Source: Powellomyces hirtus (Eukaryota > Chytridiomycota > Chytridiomycetes > Spizellomycetales > Powellomycetaceae). Taken from it: a stretch of DNA of 64,000 nt. The notes beneath the pieces were generated by a model. That model made no database searches and had not been told where the DNA came from. It was given only the letters and a program-made list of their open reading frames with translations. The number at the start of each line of letters is the position of its first letter. Position 1 is the first letter of the stretch. Positions 10,976 to 23,517 of the stretch are shown one piece after another. The stretch is taken from NCBI GenBank assembly GCA_025526995.1, contig JAHLKG010000002.1, forward strand, positions 1,054,001-1,118,000. The letters run 5' to 3'. Both the position numbers and the translations under genes were made by a program.

Positions 10976-13269
10976 ATGTCCTTGAATAACGACAAAATCG
11001 ATGAGCTTTTCAAGAAGCACCCCAAACTCGATGTGACATACACATACGGCACTGCCGGGTTCCGGACCAAGTACGAAAGATGCAGGATTTCACGTCCATC
11101 TATTGTATTGAGCTGTCAACTGACTGCCTCCCTGCAACAGAGGCGAAGTCCTTGACTCTGTCATGTTCAGCGTTGGCCTTCTGGCGGTGCTGAGGTCTCA
11201 AAAGCATTCTGGAAAAGTTATCGGGGCTATGGTAACTGCTTCGCACAACCCTGCCGAAGATAACGGGGTGAAACTGGTAGAACCTATGGGAGAGATGCTC
11301 GCGCAATCGTGGGAGTCCTACGCGACGGAACTTGCAAACGCGGGGACCACGGAAGAGCTGCTCAAAGCCTTGAACAACGTCATTGCTAAGGAAAGCATCG
11401 ATCTGAGTCAACCAGCCAAGGTTGTTGTTGGCAGAGACACCAGGTATGTGGCAGCTAGCATTCTCAGATACACATCTTTCGAGCGGTAACTCTAATTCCC
11501 ATGTCAAAGGCCCAGCGGCGAAGGTCTAGTTACTGCTCTATCGGACGGAGTGAAAGCATTGGGAGGCACAATCACGGACTACGGGTTGATGACCACTCCA
11601 CAGCTGCACTACATCACCCGATGCTTGAACACTCAAGGCGCTTATGGCGAGCCAACCGAAGAAGGCTACTACAAGAAGCTGGCGGAGGCGTTCAAGCGGA
11701 TTGTGGTATGAGCTTGCCGTTTGAGATGTCGGCCCGTAACACAATGCTAAGTATTGAGGCGAAATAGACCGGTAAGGTTAAACAATCGACCTTGTATATC
11801 GATGGAGCCAATGGAATTGGCGCACCTACTCTGCAAAAGCTTGCGAAGTTTATCCCCGAGGAGATTCTGTCTGTAAAAGTTGTCAACGATGACACTGCAA
11901 CTGCCAGCAAGCTGAATTTGAAGGTTCATTGAAAATACCGGTACATCTGCGAGGAATGTGTGGCTGACGAGCATGAACTGTTATATCGGCTTTCAGAGTG
12001 GAGCCGATTTTGTTAAGGTTGGACAAAAGAAACCTGATGGGTTCGATTTGCAGCCTGGCATGCGATGCGCCTCACTCGACGGAGATGCGGACCGCATTGT
12101 TTTCTGGTATCTTGATAAAGGTATGGAGCGTCCAGTGCAGCATCATACTTCCAGATGCCTAATTATAATCGCTGATTCCTCTTCAGAGGGTACCTTCAAA
12201 CTGTTGGACGGCGATAAAATCGCGACGCTGGCCGCTGGATTCATCATGGGTCTTGTGAAAGCGGCCAAAGTACCCAACATCCAGGTTGGACTTGTACAGA
12301 CCGCTTATGCCAATGGCAGTGCCACTGCGTATGTTAAGGACACTCTGGTAGGAACAAACGCCACTGTGACTTGATCTTTAGAATGAAGTCTCCATGGATG
12401 CGTTGCTCACGGTCGATTTTCTGCAGCAAGTTCCAGTTGTTTTCACTGCAACCGGAGTCAAGCATCTCCATCACGCCGCTGAGGAGTTTGATGTCGGTGT
12501 CTATTTCGAGGCGAATGGGCATGGGACCGTCCTTTTCAGCCCTAGTGCGATCAAGGCTTTCCACTCCACTCAAGGGTAGCTATTTGTACACAGCCCGCTT
12601 TTCGCAACTGTGCTGAAGCTTCTGGCTTTCCAAGGACGACTGATGAGGAGAAGAAGGCGCTTGAAACACTCAGGGCTCTGACAGATCTCATCAACCAGAC
12701 TGTTGGCGACGCGTTGTCTGATATGTTGATGGTGGAAGCCATCCTAGTTTCGCAACAGCGATCATATGCTGATTGGGATTCCGCCTATTCTGATTTGCCA
12801 AGTCGTTTGGAGAAGGTCAAGGTAACAAAACCGAGTTGTTCGGTTCCACCTTCATGCAAGACGGCATCCTCGAATGATACATTGAGAACACACTCCATTC
12901 CAGGTGTCGAACCGTCTTGAGTTTGTTGCTATCAAAGCAGACACGGAGCTCTCCAAGCCGGATGGTTTGCAACAGAAGATCAACCAGCAAATGAGCAAGT
13001 TTAAAAACGGACGATCGTTTGTCCGGTACGTGGTTCCGTCTTGAAACTCGTGAGGTTGTAGTTGGAGATCCGCCTTCTCTTACATATTTGTGTCTAGGCC
13101 TTCCGGCACAGAAGACGTCGTCCGGGTTTACGCAGAAGCTGACACACAGGCGAACGCAGACTTGTTGGCCCACATTGTCTGCGGCATCATCTTCGATTAC
13201 CACGGTGGCGTGGGCGAGAGGCCTCGCGCTTTCCAAAAGGTTGACAAAGAGGGCAACACCACCGCGTAG
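10976..13269 (+). CDS. AGM1: Phosphoacetylglucosamine mutase
   Basis: The enzyme turns GlcNAc-6-phosphate into GlcNAc-1-phosphate in the route to UDP-GlcNAc, the chitin and glycoprotein precursor. It acts in the cytosol and belongs to the alpha-D-phosphohexomutase family. The four family loops are present in order. The start YGTAGFRTK is followed by the phosphoserine loop [16 protein letters not shown]. The metal loop is [10 protein letters not shown], the sugar loop [12 protein letters not shown], and the phosphate-binding loop [15 protein letters not shown] near the end. SASHNP-type serine and the DxDxD aspartates are all intact. About seven short introns interrupt it. The ATG at 10976 follows an A-rich leader and starts [16 protein letters not shown]. 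It is divergent from VPS28. Confidence 0.95.
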
Positions 13270-13638
13270 TTTCATACTCTAGAAGAAACACCATAGATGG
13301 TTGCATGTAGTGCATATGTCGAGTATCACATTGCAATGTGACTTCCAGGACTTATATCTTCAACATCAGAAACGATGACTTGATCAGAAAGCTAGGAAAC
13401 GAATCTACGGATATGTGCGTACACTAAAATAGTACTATATAAGCCGCTTTTTATCGAGTGTGACATGGGATGGTTGCACCTAAGTGGCGGAAAAAAAAAA
13501 TACACGAAATCGACCCTGTCCTATATACAAATGATTGTGCGCATGCCATCTCATACGCCGGGAAATGTGGTCGTCCGAGGCGCCCGAGCCGGAGGAAGTC
13601 ACAACCGCGAGGAAAGTTCCGACGCATGGCGTGTTACT
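13270..13638. other. Convergent intergenic region
   Basis: This region separates the 3' ends of AGM1 and the minus-strand unknown gene. It contains an A run near 13490-13500 and no recognisable gene. Confidence 0.4.
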
Positions 13639-15161
13639 CTACCACACGAAGAACCTGTCAGTCTCGCTTTCCTCGAAGGTGACAGCTCGACGCTGTTCGA
13701 ACCAAGGCATTCGTCGAGTACGAGCATCACGGATCCGCCAAGTTGGGTCTACAAGAAGCGACCGGGTAAGTGTATGCATACAAGCGGGCAGCGTTGCTGA
13801 AAGGGACTTACCAATGAGAGATTGCGCTGTGTCGGTCACCTTCCTTCTGAGTTCAGGATCCCCGATTGTATCTCGAACTGGTTTAGACGCAGCCGTGCGC
13901 ACACTAGCGGCATCGTCGCAAGCATCCATGAGCTTCAAGTATGTTTCAACATTCATGCCGCGTTTCTCTTGCCCTTCCAATTCTATAGCTCGGCGACGCA
14001 TAAAATGCTGCATCCGTCGTCGACGTGCAGCCACTTGGAACATGTCCTGTTCCTGTAACGACTGGTCAATCATCTGCGAAAGTAATGATGGCTTCCTGAT
14101 CGGAATGGGGTGAATAGAGCGTTTGCGGAATGTTGAGCTCGGTGCCGAGTGTTGTTTCAACATGTCCAGTCCAGGGGTGGCGGCTGCGGGGGTATTGGGT
14201 GGTACTGGTGGCGTGGATTTCAAAGAAAACAAATCTGTCTCATCGTCGGCTCGTTCCGTATCAATACGCTGTAATAGCTCGTCGATGGACAGTTCCGTAT
14301 CTAAGTCCACCGCAGAATCTGAGCGGTCAATTCCCTTCCCGGCTAACCAGCCCCACTTTCTGATGAACGCGGAAGGAGACGATTGCCGTCTCCAACGATC
14401 ATATGCTGGCGATGCAGGATCAAGTATCCCGGAGGCCTCGGCCCGATGGATTGCAGTACTTATCAGTTCGGCAAGATTTTCACCAAGAAGTGAGGATATG
14501 GTGCCGGTTACAGAGTCTGACTTCAAACGTTCAAGTACGGCTGTGGGAAGCTCCGCAAACTTCTGGGGTATATATGTTTCGAACATTGTTGGTCGACGAG
14601 TCGGTATTGGAGGCGCCGCGGGGCTTGTGGTGAGTGGGGTTGAGGCCACTGCCGATTCGGCCTTTGCTTCAGCTTTCGATTCAGCCTTCGACTCTGGCTT
14701 TGCTTCAGGGTTCAGCTCAGCTTTTGATGCTGCGTTAGGGTCAGCCATTAATTCAGCGGTACGTTCAGCATCTGGCTCAGCCTCCGGGTGTACAGCGGTC
14801 GCCAGTGATGGTGGAGCGGCTGTGGCTTTCCGACTCCATATTCGCCAACTGCCGGAGACATTAAGCATTAGTTTAGCTTGCACAATAGTTGCTTCACAAG
14901 TTCTCGTTCAGCACAGGGAAAGTCCTGATCTTACCTTGCATTCTCAATTCTGAACAAAGACTCTCCAGTTTGCGCAAGTTGCGACACAGCTTGCCAAGCA
15001 AGGGACACCTCCTCCTGAGATGAGGCGCTGCCAAAATAATTTTTCCAGAGTTTCGATAAAGCGCCTGTTGGTTGCTGCTGCTGAGGTGCCTCAATATCAC
15101 TGACAGCGAGTGACCGCTCGGCTCCGTCACTCAATTCCGTTGGGGTCCCGACCCCCGCCAT
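13639..15161 (-). CDS. Unknown protein with Ala/Glu/Lys repeat region
   Basis: I do not recognise this protein. Three exons join in phase. The first starts MAGVGTPTELSDGAE at 15161 and ends FRIENA. A long exon starts SWRIWSRKATAAP. After an intron at about 13747-13814, a last exon starts DPTWRIRDARTRRMP. Residues about 95-150 carry an irregular repeat of AEPKAES/KAEAKAES type. A likely folded part follows, with MFETYIPQKFAELPTAVLE and a helical, Arg-rich segment (QVAARRRRMQHFMRRRAIE). The end is EESETDRFFVW. There is no signal peptide or membrane helix. The tail resembles short acidic-aromatic docking motifs in adaptor proteins, but I assign no function. Confidence 0.65.
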
Positions 15162-16896
15162 GGTGAGGACAATGGTGCGTCTTTCCAGCGTAGGTGAGAC
15201 TATACCGTTGGACAAGATATTCAAGCTATCAGAAATCGTTCAGTCAGCGTTCCAGGCCTCACGGTGTCAGAGACTCGAGATATGTCGAGAAACGCGGGTC
15301 GAACTTTCAGGGTTCTGTGAAATGCTGTTCAGGTGTGTAAAGGGCTTGTCGAAGCGCCTCTTCTGCGGGGTATATGGGTATATTGAAGAAGTAGCTGAGA
15401 ATACGATAGCTCGCGAGTCTGGATGGTTATACAAAAATAGCTGTTCAGGAAAAAAAAACGTCTACACTGTGACCTGTTCATGTATAAATAAGCTGCATAT
15501 GCCAAAAAACAGGAGACCTGCCAGAGGGTGAGGGGGTGTGACGTTTACGTCAGGGAGAACGGAACACTCGCTCAACTGTCACCCAGGCGCGTGTCAACTC
15601 TTTTTCGCGAGACGCGGACACTCGCACACAACGCACATCGCCGAAGGGCCGACGCCAACTGAACTGAATTCATGGGACGCCAGGGTTCAAAAGTTGTGTG
15701 GTTTCTCCTGCAGGAGGGCCCATGCTCCGCTCTCCTCCAAAACCCCTGATTCATTTGTTTTCAGCTGTCGTGACTCATGACGGTCCTGAAAGGGAAGGCA
15801 TCGATAAGAACAACTGGGGATCCATTTTGTGCTGAGCAATGAGCTACGATACATCAGAGAAAACAATTGGACGGATCCAGTGTTGTCGCAACGGGTCAAT
15901 CACGCCCCCTATTTTTCTGTCTGTAAACGTACAGTAGTTCATTTATCGACGGCCTTTGATACGGGCTTTCTGTCTTTTCGTGGGTGGATTTGAAGGAGCC
16001 AGGGCGCAGCTGTCAACCGTGTGTTAACTCGTGAAACGCCACGCGCCCAGCCATGTGCGATCGCCTACAGAAAATTGAGCTTCCTTTTTGCATCTGATTT
16101 AAACTTTACATGACACCGCCGGACAAGCCCTCGTCATTCGCAAGTCAATTTTTCTTGGCAACTGTGTGGGCGCGAAGCGCCGTACTGTTCCAAGAAGTCG
16201 TATAGAAACATTGCATTCATTAATGCATAACAGCTGAGTCATGAATGCTCGGTGACGGCCGCAAGTTGGACCAGTTATGAAGATAGCAAGAAGAGCCATC
16301 TTTCTGTCGCTACAGTGCTCTAATATGGAGTGAGAGCTGCAAATACCGCCAAGATCACGGATCAGTACAGGATCTCACGACGAAACATGATAGTCCGCTA
16401 AGCCCTGTACAGATGCCGTTACTCGTCATCGCGAGGAGAATATTGTTACGTAGAACACACTCGACACTTGTCTTATAGTGCTCATGACAACGTTGTCGGA
16501 TGCTCGCATTGGTCGCTTTGCCGATCAAGTTCACAATCGTGCCGTGATGTTCGACTTGCTGCCTTGAGCATTCCTCTTGGCCGGAATGTCCAGTCATACG
16601 GCTCAACAAAGACAAATACCGATCACCAGAGTGGTCCAGCCCAAGTAATTTTCTGCATTTCGGTTCCTTCTTGGTTCAACCGGGCACCTGCCGTAACTCG
16701 GTTCATAAATTGTCAAACAGGTTTGGCCAAACTGGTAGGGAAATTGAGAAGCTAAATGATATCCTGATGTTGCCGGGGCAACGCAACGCGACTGCCACCA
16801 ATTGACACAACGTTAGCACACATCGGTTTGGCTCCTTCCTTCCCTTTTCGGTTAGCGATTTGGACTCTAGATAATAGTCCCGCATAGACCGAAACT
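15162..16896. other. 1.7-kb gene-poor region
   Basis: No open frame here joins into a convincing protein and no tRNA-like cloverleaf was seen. The right end should hold the promoter of the highly expressed ribosomal protein gene. The left end is the promoter of the minus-strand unknown gene. A small or poorly conserved gene or a non-coding RNA could be missed. Confidence 0.4.
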
Positions 16897-18131
16897 ATGG
16901 CCGTCGGAAAGAACAAGTGCGTAACGGGCGAAGATATTGTCGGGAACGCTGTGGCGATTTCTTTACGAGCACATTGTGGAATGGCGCGCTGACATGTCAT
17001 TCCATGAGGTCATGGCAGGAACGTCACAGAGTTTGTACTGATACATTTTCGACTTTTTTTTAGGCGCCTCTCCAAGGGCAAGAAGGGTCTCAAGAAGAAA
17101 GTGTACGTACTCCGATTCGACTTTTACGTTCAGATGGATGGATGGAAGAGCTTGGAGGATGGATGGATGGACAAATTGCGAGGCGCGCAGAGAGAACCTC
17201 TGCATGGAATGACCACGACACTAATTTCGGAATGCTTCGCTCAGTGTTGACCCCTTCACCCGCAAAGACTGGTACACCGTCAAGGCCCCCGGTTTCTTCG
17301 AGGTTCGCAATGTCGGAAAGACTCTTGTCAACCGTACCCAGGGTCTGAGTACGTATCGAAAGATCGAGGAGACAATGCTTTGGAATATTGGGAATATTGG
17401 AGTGAGGCTAAGAATGCTGATGGACTTACCCTTCTGTAGAGAACGCCAACGACTCTCTCAAGGGACGTGTTCTTGAGCTTTCCCTTGCCGACTTGAACAA
17501 CAACCAGGAGGACTCCTTCCGAAAAGTCAAGCTCCAGGTTCAGGAGATCCAGGGCAAGAACTGCCTGACCAACTTCTACGGCATGGACTTCACCTCCGAC
17601 AAGCTCCGCTCCCTGGTCAAGAAGTGGCAGGTGCGTGGATTTTGCGCGAGAACGAATGTGCGTTTTTCTTGTAAGGGATGGTGCTGACTGTACTTGCGCT
17701 TGTAGTCCCTGATCGAGGCCTTCGTGGACGTCAAGACCACCGACGGTTACCTCCTCCGTCTGTTCACCATTGCCTTCACCCAGCGTCGCAAGAACCAGCT
17801 TCGCAAGACCACCTACGCCACCCACGCTCAGATTCGCACTATCCGCAAGAAGATGTTCGAGATCATGACCCGTGAGGCGTCCTCGTGCGACCTGCGTGAG
17901 TTGGTCCAGAAGTTTGTCCCTGAGGTGATCGGAAAGGAGATCGAGAAGGCGTGCCAGGGTATCTACCCCCTCCAGAACGTTTACGTTCGCAAGGTGAAGA
18001 TCCTCAAGGCCCCCAAGTTCGACCTCGGCAAGCTCCTCGAGCTGCACGGTGAGGCTGTTGAGGACAAGGGCTCCAAGGTTGTTGGTAACAACAAGGAGGC
18101 CAAGGAGATCCCCGTGTTCGAGAGCGTTTAA
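16897..18131 (+). CDS. RPS1: 40S ribosomal protein eS1 (S3a)
   Basis: eS1 is a component of the small ribosomal subunit near the mRNA exit. Five exons encode about 256 residues, the normal length. Exon 1 codes only MAVGKNK before a GTGCGT donor. Exon 2 adds [12 protein letters not shown], and exon 3 [18 protein letters not shown] and [12 protein letters not shown]. Exon 4 has [13 protein letters not shown] and [19 protein letters not shown]. Exon 5 runs to KEIPVFESV. Codon use in the last exons is strongly biased to C-ending codons, unlike neighbours, as is usual for highly expressed fungal genes. Intron 2 has a GGAT/GGATG-rich stretch. I looked for box C/D or H/ACA snoRNA signals in the introns and found no clear one. 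Confidence 0.97.
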
Positions 18132-18377
18132 AAACAATCTCCGACCATGTAATATATATTGTTTGCTGCCGCTCGTGCAAATGCGTTTCCCCTTCCACTA
18201 TTTTTGTGGTTTGTGCCGATGGAGGCGGAATGGGAATGGGTGGGCGAATCGGGCCCTGGGTCGTCCGCGATGCCGCGTAAGAATTCAGCGCAAGCTATGA
18301 ATCTTCTGGCGCTTCCTTTACGCCGATTCCGTCACTACGCCGCCTATATATCTACACATTAGATGTGAACTGTCACG

Positions 18378-21300
18378 CTATACATCACACGCATAACACG
18401 CTATCTCCATGTTTTGGTCAAAGCTGCCACCTTGGTAATGCAAAATGAGAGTGAGCGGAGATGAATTCCCTATCCTGATTCCCACACCATTGTACCATTT
18501 CTTCTTTTCCTGTAAAGACGTATAAAGGGGGATTAGGGCCGAGCAATTGCTTAAAAGGTGAGATTCTATGGCGGATGTTACCTGTCGTTCGTTGTACTCC
18601 TTGATGGTGTCCAAGAAAGATTTGGACGAGTCCGCCAAGTCGCTGAACTTGTTCTCAAGCTGTCCTAGTTTTTCCCCGCGCTCGTCCAATGCCTATGGGG
18701 CACTCAGGACCGGTCTCATTCATGGAGACGGCACGAGCGGACGTACCTGTTTTGCCTGTCCAAACGGCGATCCAGACGCGGATGCGCCAGTAGCAACTGC
18801 TTGCGAAGAGGACCCCTGTCGAACTAATGACGTCCGTTTGCATCAGGACACGGATGTGTGAATGCTTTACGTGCAGCATGCCAAATATCACATACATAGT
18901 TTGTCTCGCCCGGTACTCGTGGTCGCTGACGGTGTCCGGATGCCATGCATGCGGGCATAATCCATGGCCTTGGTGAGCTCGTACAACCGGAACTGCACAT
19001 CAGGTAGCCTATCAGAGAGGTAACATAAGCAAAGCGAGGTGTTCCAGGCGAGTCCTCACTGCATTGATGAACTTGCCTGGAGGTATCGCTTCCGATACAG
19101 AACACGCGGAACTCATGTTCAGCGCTCCATATGATGAGCCGCCCATCTTTCGTCAGGAACGTCTTCTTGAGACGACTAGAAAGCAGATGGTGAAGAAGAA
19201 TCCAGAGAGGTATGTCCTGCCAAGTGCGTTCCTACCGCTCATCGGAAGAGTCCAATGGCAGGGACGCGGTCCAAAGCGGCTTCAACCCCGGCAATTCCAG
19301 CACTTGGACTGTTCCACAGTCGGTGACTAATACCAAAACCGCATCACCTTTCGTGCAACAATGTCAATATTGTGCTGAAAATCGCCGATTGTATTGCCAG
19401 TCCTTACCTTCTATGTAGCACAGACCAGCTGTGACAGCGTGTTCGGGGCATTGATATTTCGCCAACACCTCCAATTCACAGCCCGGTGCCGACAGAAAGA
19501 CCCTGACAGAACCAGAGAGTGCGAGGATGACAAAGTTGTCCGGTGGCACTGTAGTCTGTTTGGGTCGCGCTTGTCGAACGGTCCGTCCATTGTCATCTAG
19601 CACCGTGACAAAGACCGGATATTGCGGCTCGCCGAAACCCTCATGAATCACAGCTTGGAATGCCCGGGATATTAGGGACGAGTACATCTTCATTACCATG
19701 CATGGATGGACCTACTTTTGGGTAACAAAACTCTCCTAGTATCGGCAGAAACGCCATATAGATGGCATGATCCAATAGAAGTTGCAACAAAGATACACGA
19801 GCGAGGAATGGATTCTGCAAGTCACACATTCATTTGCAAGTGCGTCCACGGAAGCGGGGAAAGCTTGGCCAGCTGCTGTAGTTTCCCGACCTTTATTGTA
19901 GTATGTATCAGCGACGTGAAGCAACGCGATCTCCTCCTTGATTTTCTGCGGTTGTCCATTGACAACGCCTGTAAGGCCTGCGCAACGGAGCATGAGCATG
20001 TGTATCATACCTCAGCAGCTCAACCTCGAAACTTACCGCTGCACACTTGAATGTAATCCGAAATCCCAGCACAGGTAACGTTGAGCTGTGTACCCTTGGT
20101 TACCGTTACAACCCTGCACAGCGAGGTTATGCGTTCGATGTTGCGACATATAGGCATAGGCTATGGTGTACTTACAGGTCGGTCCACGGAGCACTCACCA
20201 TGTATTGAATAGGATCAGGGTGATTGACTTGTTGAATAGACTGCCATCCTCCAAATTCCGATATTTCAAATTCGAATTCTGTCTCAACTGTCGGGTGAAT
20301 GTCGCGTTCCTCTCTGTATGGAAGAAGCGGGCTGTCCGAACTGGGAGCTGGAGTGACACTTTGGTGATCATCACTCGTAACAAGTTCGCGTGTGGGACTT
20401 GAGTTGATCGAAGCGTTTCCAGGATCCGAGGACGTGCGGTGAGAACTCTGACATTGGACTTCGCTACCTCCGGATTCTTCGACATCTCCAGTCGCATCTT
20501 CCGACGATATCGAGTGTCTTGCCGGCAAAGGAGGTGCCATTGATTCCAATTCATCTCTTGACGGCAAAGGCGGAGGAGTAGATTGCATTGCGTCTTCATG
20601 ACAAGAATTCTTCTCAATGGAGTCGTTCTCCGTTGTTCCATCCGGTTGTGCCATCTTGCTGATTTCTTCTGACAGCCGGAGGGCATCGTCAACCGCTGCA
20701 TCCATTTTCCTTATCAATTCATCGACGTCTTCTCCCGTATTCCAAGAGTGCTTTGCAGACTTTGCTTCCGACGATGAGAACCACTTGTACATTCTAACAG
20801 ACGCATCCACCGCCAGAAGCAAGATCCGCTGTTCAAGATCCATCCATACTTTGACGTCATTTACATTGACAGGGTCCTCGCATAAGGGAAGTTTGAAGAG
20901 AAGGATTGGTGGCGTGCTTAATTGCCAGAATGACAACGTCTTGTTATCGTGTACCGTACACAGAACGTCCCAAGTCTGCTTGCCATTCTTGTTGATGATT
21001 GTACCACCTTGCAGTGGAAGAGTGGCCAATCCGCAGTTCTTGGAAAGATTCCGCATCTCCCAACCCAAATATTCGGAGCAATCGGCCGCAACCACGTTCG
21101 TAATTCCACTGCCGGCTCCAATCTCCAAGGACGGCGAGATGTAAAGGGTTGACGATGGCGATGACATATCCGAAGCTGCTATGCGACCGTCGTGTGTGAT
21201 TCTCAGAAGAAATTGGTCTCGGATGACCAGAAATTCCCGAGTATTCTCAGTGATCTTAATGACATCAGGTGTGGTACCTGGCTTGAGCTTGTGATCGAAT

Positions 21301-22226
21301 GGGATGACCCGCATTTCTCCATCTGCCGGTATCAGAAGACATATGGCTCCCTTTGGATCCCGGAACATCATCATGCCAGATGCTACTTTGTCGTTCTGAT
21401 CGGGGCAGGGAGAACGAGGCAGCTGTCTCAGTGGCTTGTTCAGGGCGTTCTTTTTCAGACCGTCCAGCCATCCATCTTTGATCTCCCAAAAAGCCGTCAG
21501 CTGCGCGGCACATCCAGCAAACGATTGTCCATCCGGATGCCAGAACACACTTTGCAAAACCCCTGTGACGTGATGCTTCTCAGAGAACCCAAACTTCCGC
21601 CTAGACACACGTTCTTTAAGGTCCCACATGACGATAATTCCATTCTGATAGCCTATTAGAAGCAAATTCTCATCAGCAGGACTGGTTTGGAGCGCTACTA
21701 CTGCGAGAAGCCGTTCGGCGTCCTGAGGCTGCGGTTCGTGCTCCCCTATCTGACATGGAATTTCGTAGGACGAGACCTGTCCACTAGTGACGTCTACAAC
21801 AATCGTCCGCCCGGTAACTAATCCAAGGTATATCCCGGATGTCCCTAAGGGGGCCTCCAGGGACGTCACCGCTTCTGGTACCTTCAGCGGAGGAAAGTGT
21901 AGGCAGCTTGTTTGAAGGTTCCAGGCGAACAATGCATTCTGTTCGTTTAAGGCCAAGAGAAACTTGTCCCCAACCTTAAACTGTAGTATTCGGATGGCCG
22001 CGAGTGACTCTGGTATGGAGAGGACAGACTCCCACTGATTCCCAATGACCACGATGCGCCCCTCATCATTTCCCACCGCTAAAAGTGATTGGGCATTGTC
22101 GTATGCCACTGAAGTGCTGCTTCCGTGGGTACCTAGTTGGAACACGTCAGTGAGAGCGAACGAGTCGTGAAGACGAGATTTGTGGGAAACGCTCTCGCTT
22201 CGGAGGATTTTCTTGAAAAAATCCAT
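18378..22226 (-). CDS. Tomosyn / Lgl family exocytosis regulator (Sro7-like)
   Basis: Tomosyn, Lgl and yeast Sro7/77 are WD40 proteins that bind t-SNAREs and Rab/exocyst partners to control secretory vesicle fusion. The first exon (20172-22226) gives 684 residues starting MDFFKKILRSES, with two WD40 propellers (for example GNDEGRIVVIGNQ and IGYQNGIIVMWDLKER). It ends in a Ser/Pro-rich loop with PPPLPSRDE. Later exons near 19736-20008, 19364-19699 and 19100-19340 continue the second propeller. Near the C-terminus an exon codes LDERGEKLGQLENKFSDLAD, an R-SNARE-like motif, followed after an intron by EKKKWYN, the typical tomosyn end. Presence of this motif favours tomosyn over Sro7. The zero-layer position is Lys (18648-18650). 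The exact stop is uncertain; it could be earlier than 18378. Confidence 0.85.
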
Positions 22227-23517
22227 TCGTGAGGCCGGGGGCTGAGCTTAGCTGGCCGAATGACTCCACTGTAGCTTGGTCAAGGATTTCCATTCATCGG
22301 TGGTCAGGAAGCAAGAAGTGAGTTCATCACCGATTTCGCTCGGCGCCACACGACGCGACGCGCCCCGGCAAACTGCGGCCTCCGAGTTACTTTAAATCGT
22401 GCTCTGGTCCAAAATATGGCTTCACTTGATACCGATTTGGAGCTTTCACTTGCAAGACCATTTGGAGGATATTGAAAGGGTCGACGCTCGCTGCTCAAGG
22501 AACGGATGGCATCGTAGTTCAGTCCATCGTCCAGCCACAGGCTGATGCCACAGGCTCAACCTTCCGGATCACCAACCTTTCCCCAGTCAGTACCCCCTTG
22601 TCTGCCGCAATTCAGGGTAGTCTGGATCACTATAGTTTAGCCCTGTCAATTCATCGGATTGGATGTAAAATACCAGAGAATTTTTGACGGTACTGAATGG
22701 CGACTTTTACACATTCAAAGCAACACCGATGTTTTTAGCACGTGGATAAAGATGGGACTGTTGCTGCGATGATTCTAGGAGGTCCCAATCTCGTTATATG
22801 ACGAGACGAGGGATATAGTGGCTGGTGGCCAGAGCCTTCCTTTCTTGCAGAGTCGATCAGTAGAAACATTGTTAGTCAGAAAAGGCTATTGCAATTAGAA
22901 AAACAAGTTGTCAAAGCTAGAATGTTAGAAAGACAAGCTGTCAAAGCTAGAGTGGCTAGAGATAGAAATCAACGTTACCATCGGCCAAGTTTATAATGGT
23001 AAACCAACAACAATGAAAGTCCCAGGCTCTCAGATATGTAACTAACAAATATCATGCGGCGTTCTTGGGTGCGGCGGGACACTCTTGCGGAAGTTTGAGC
23101 CACGGAGTTAGGCATCGTTGCCATGATCAATTACATATTTCATGCCGCCGCGAGAGAACACCAAGTACTGAATGCATGTCAACCCACTCTATTGACAAAC
23201 TGCAAACTACAGTAATAAACGCCATGGGCCTTGGACGTGTGTGACCAGTCCGATCGCTTATGTGACTTGCTTACATATTGCGCAGTACAATTCAAGCCAC
23301 ATACGGTCCGACTACTAATGTACAATATGCGAATACTACGCATGACCTTGCCTTGGTGTACGAAGTGTGCGCGCGTGAGGGGAAATACGCGGTGCGGTGT
23401 AGGTCAACGGACAAACAAAAAGAAACACACCAACACAAAAACTGCCGACCTTGGCTTCGAGTTCCGTCTCATTTCGTCGCATCGTTCATCTTGTGTGTTG
23501 CACCTCTCCAGTTCGCA
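22227..23517. other. Intergenic region with ORF remnants
   Basis: This 1.3-kb stretch holds the divergent promoters of tomosyn and MCC beta. In between are short unlinked open pieces on the plus strand. One at about 22500-22620 contains QSIVQPQADATGSTF. Another at about 22810-22996 ends in a basic helix-like run with two imperfect copies of an LEKQVVKAR/LERQAVKAR unit. The pieces do not join by convincing introns. They may be a decayed gene or mobile element. Confidence 0.35.

Noticed and set aside
14123..14953. Plus-strand open frame of 276 codons
   Set aside because: It is antisense to the Ala/Glu/Lys repeat gene; its Ser/Ala/Phe repeats are the complement of that low-complexity region.
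16660..16700. GGTTCAACC-like sequence suggesting a tRNA T-arm
   Set aside because: No acceptor, D or anticodon arms could be paired around it.
16917..17063. Possible snoRNA in intron 1 of the ribosomal protein gene
   Set aside because: I found no paired box C/D or H/ACA motifs with flanking stems, only isolated TGAT-like words.
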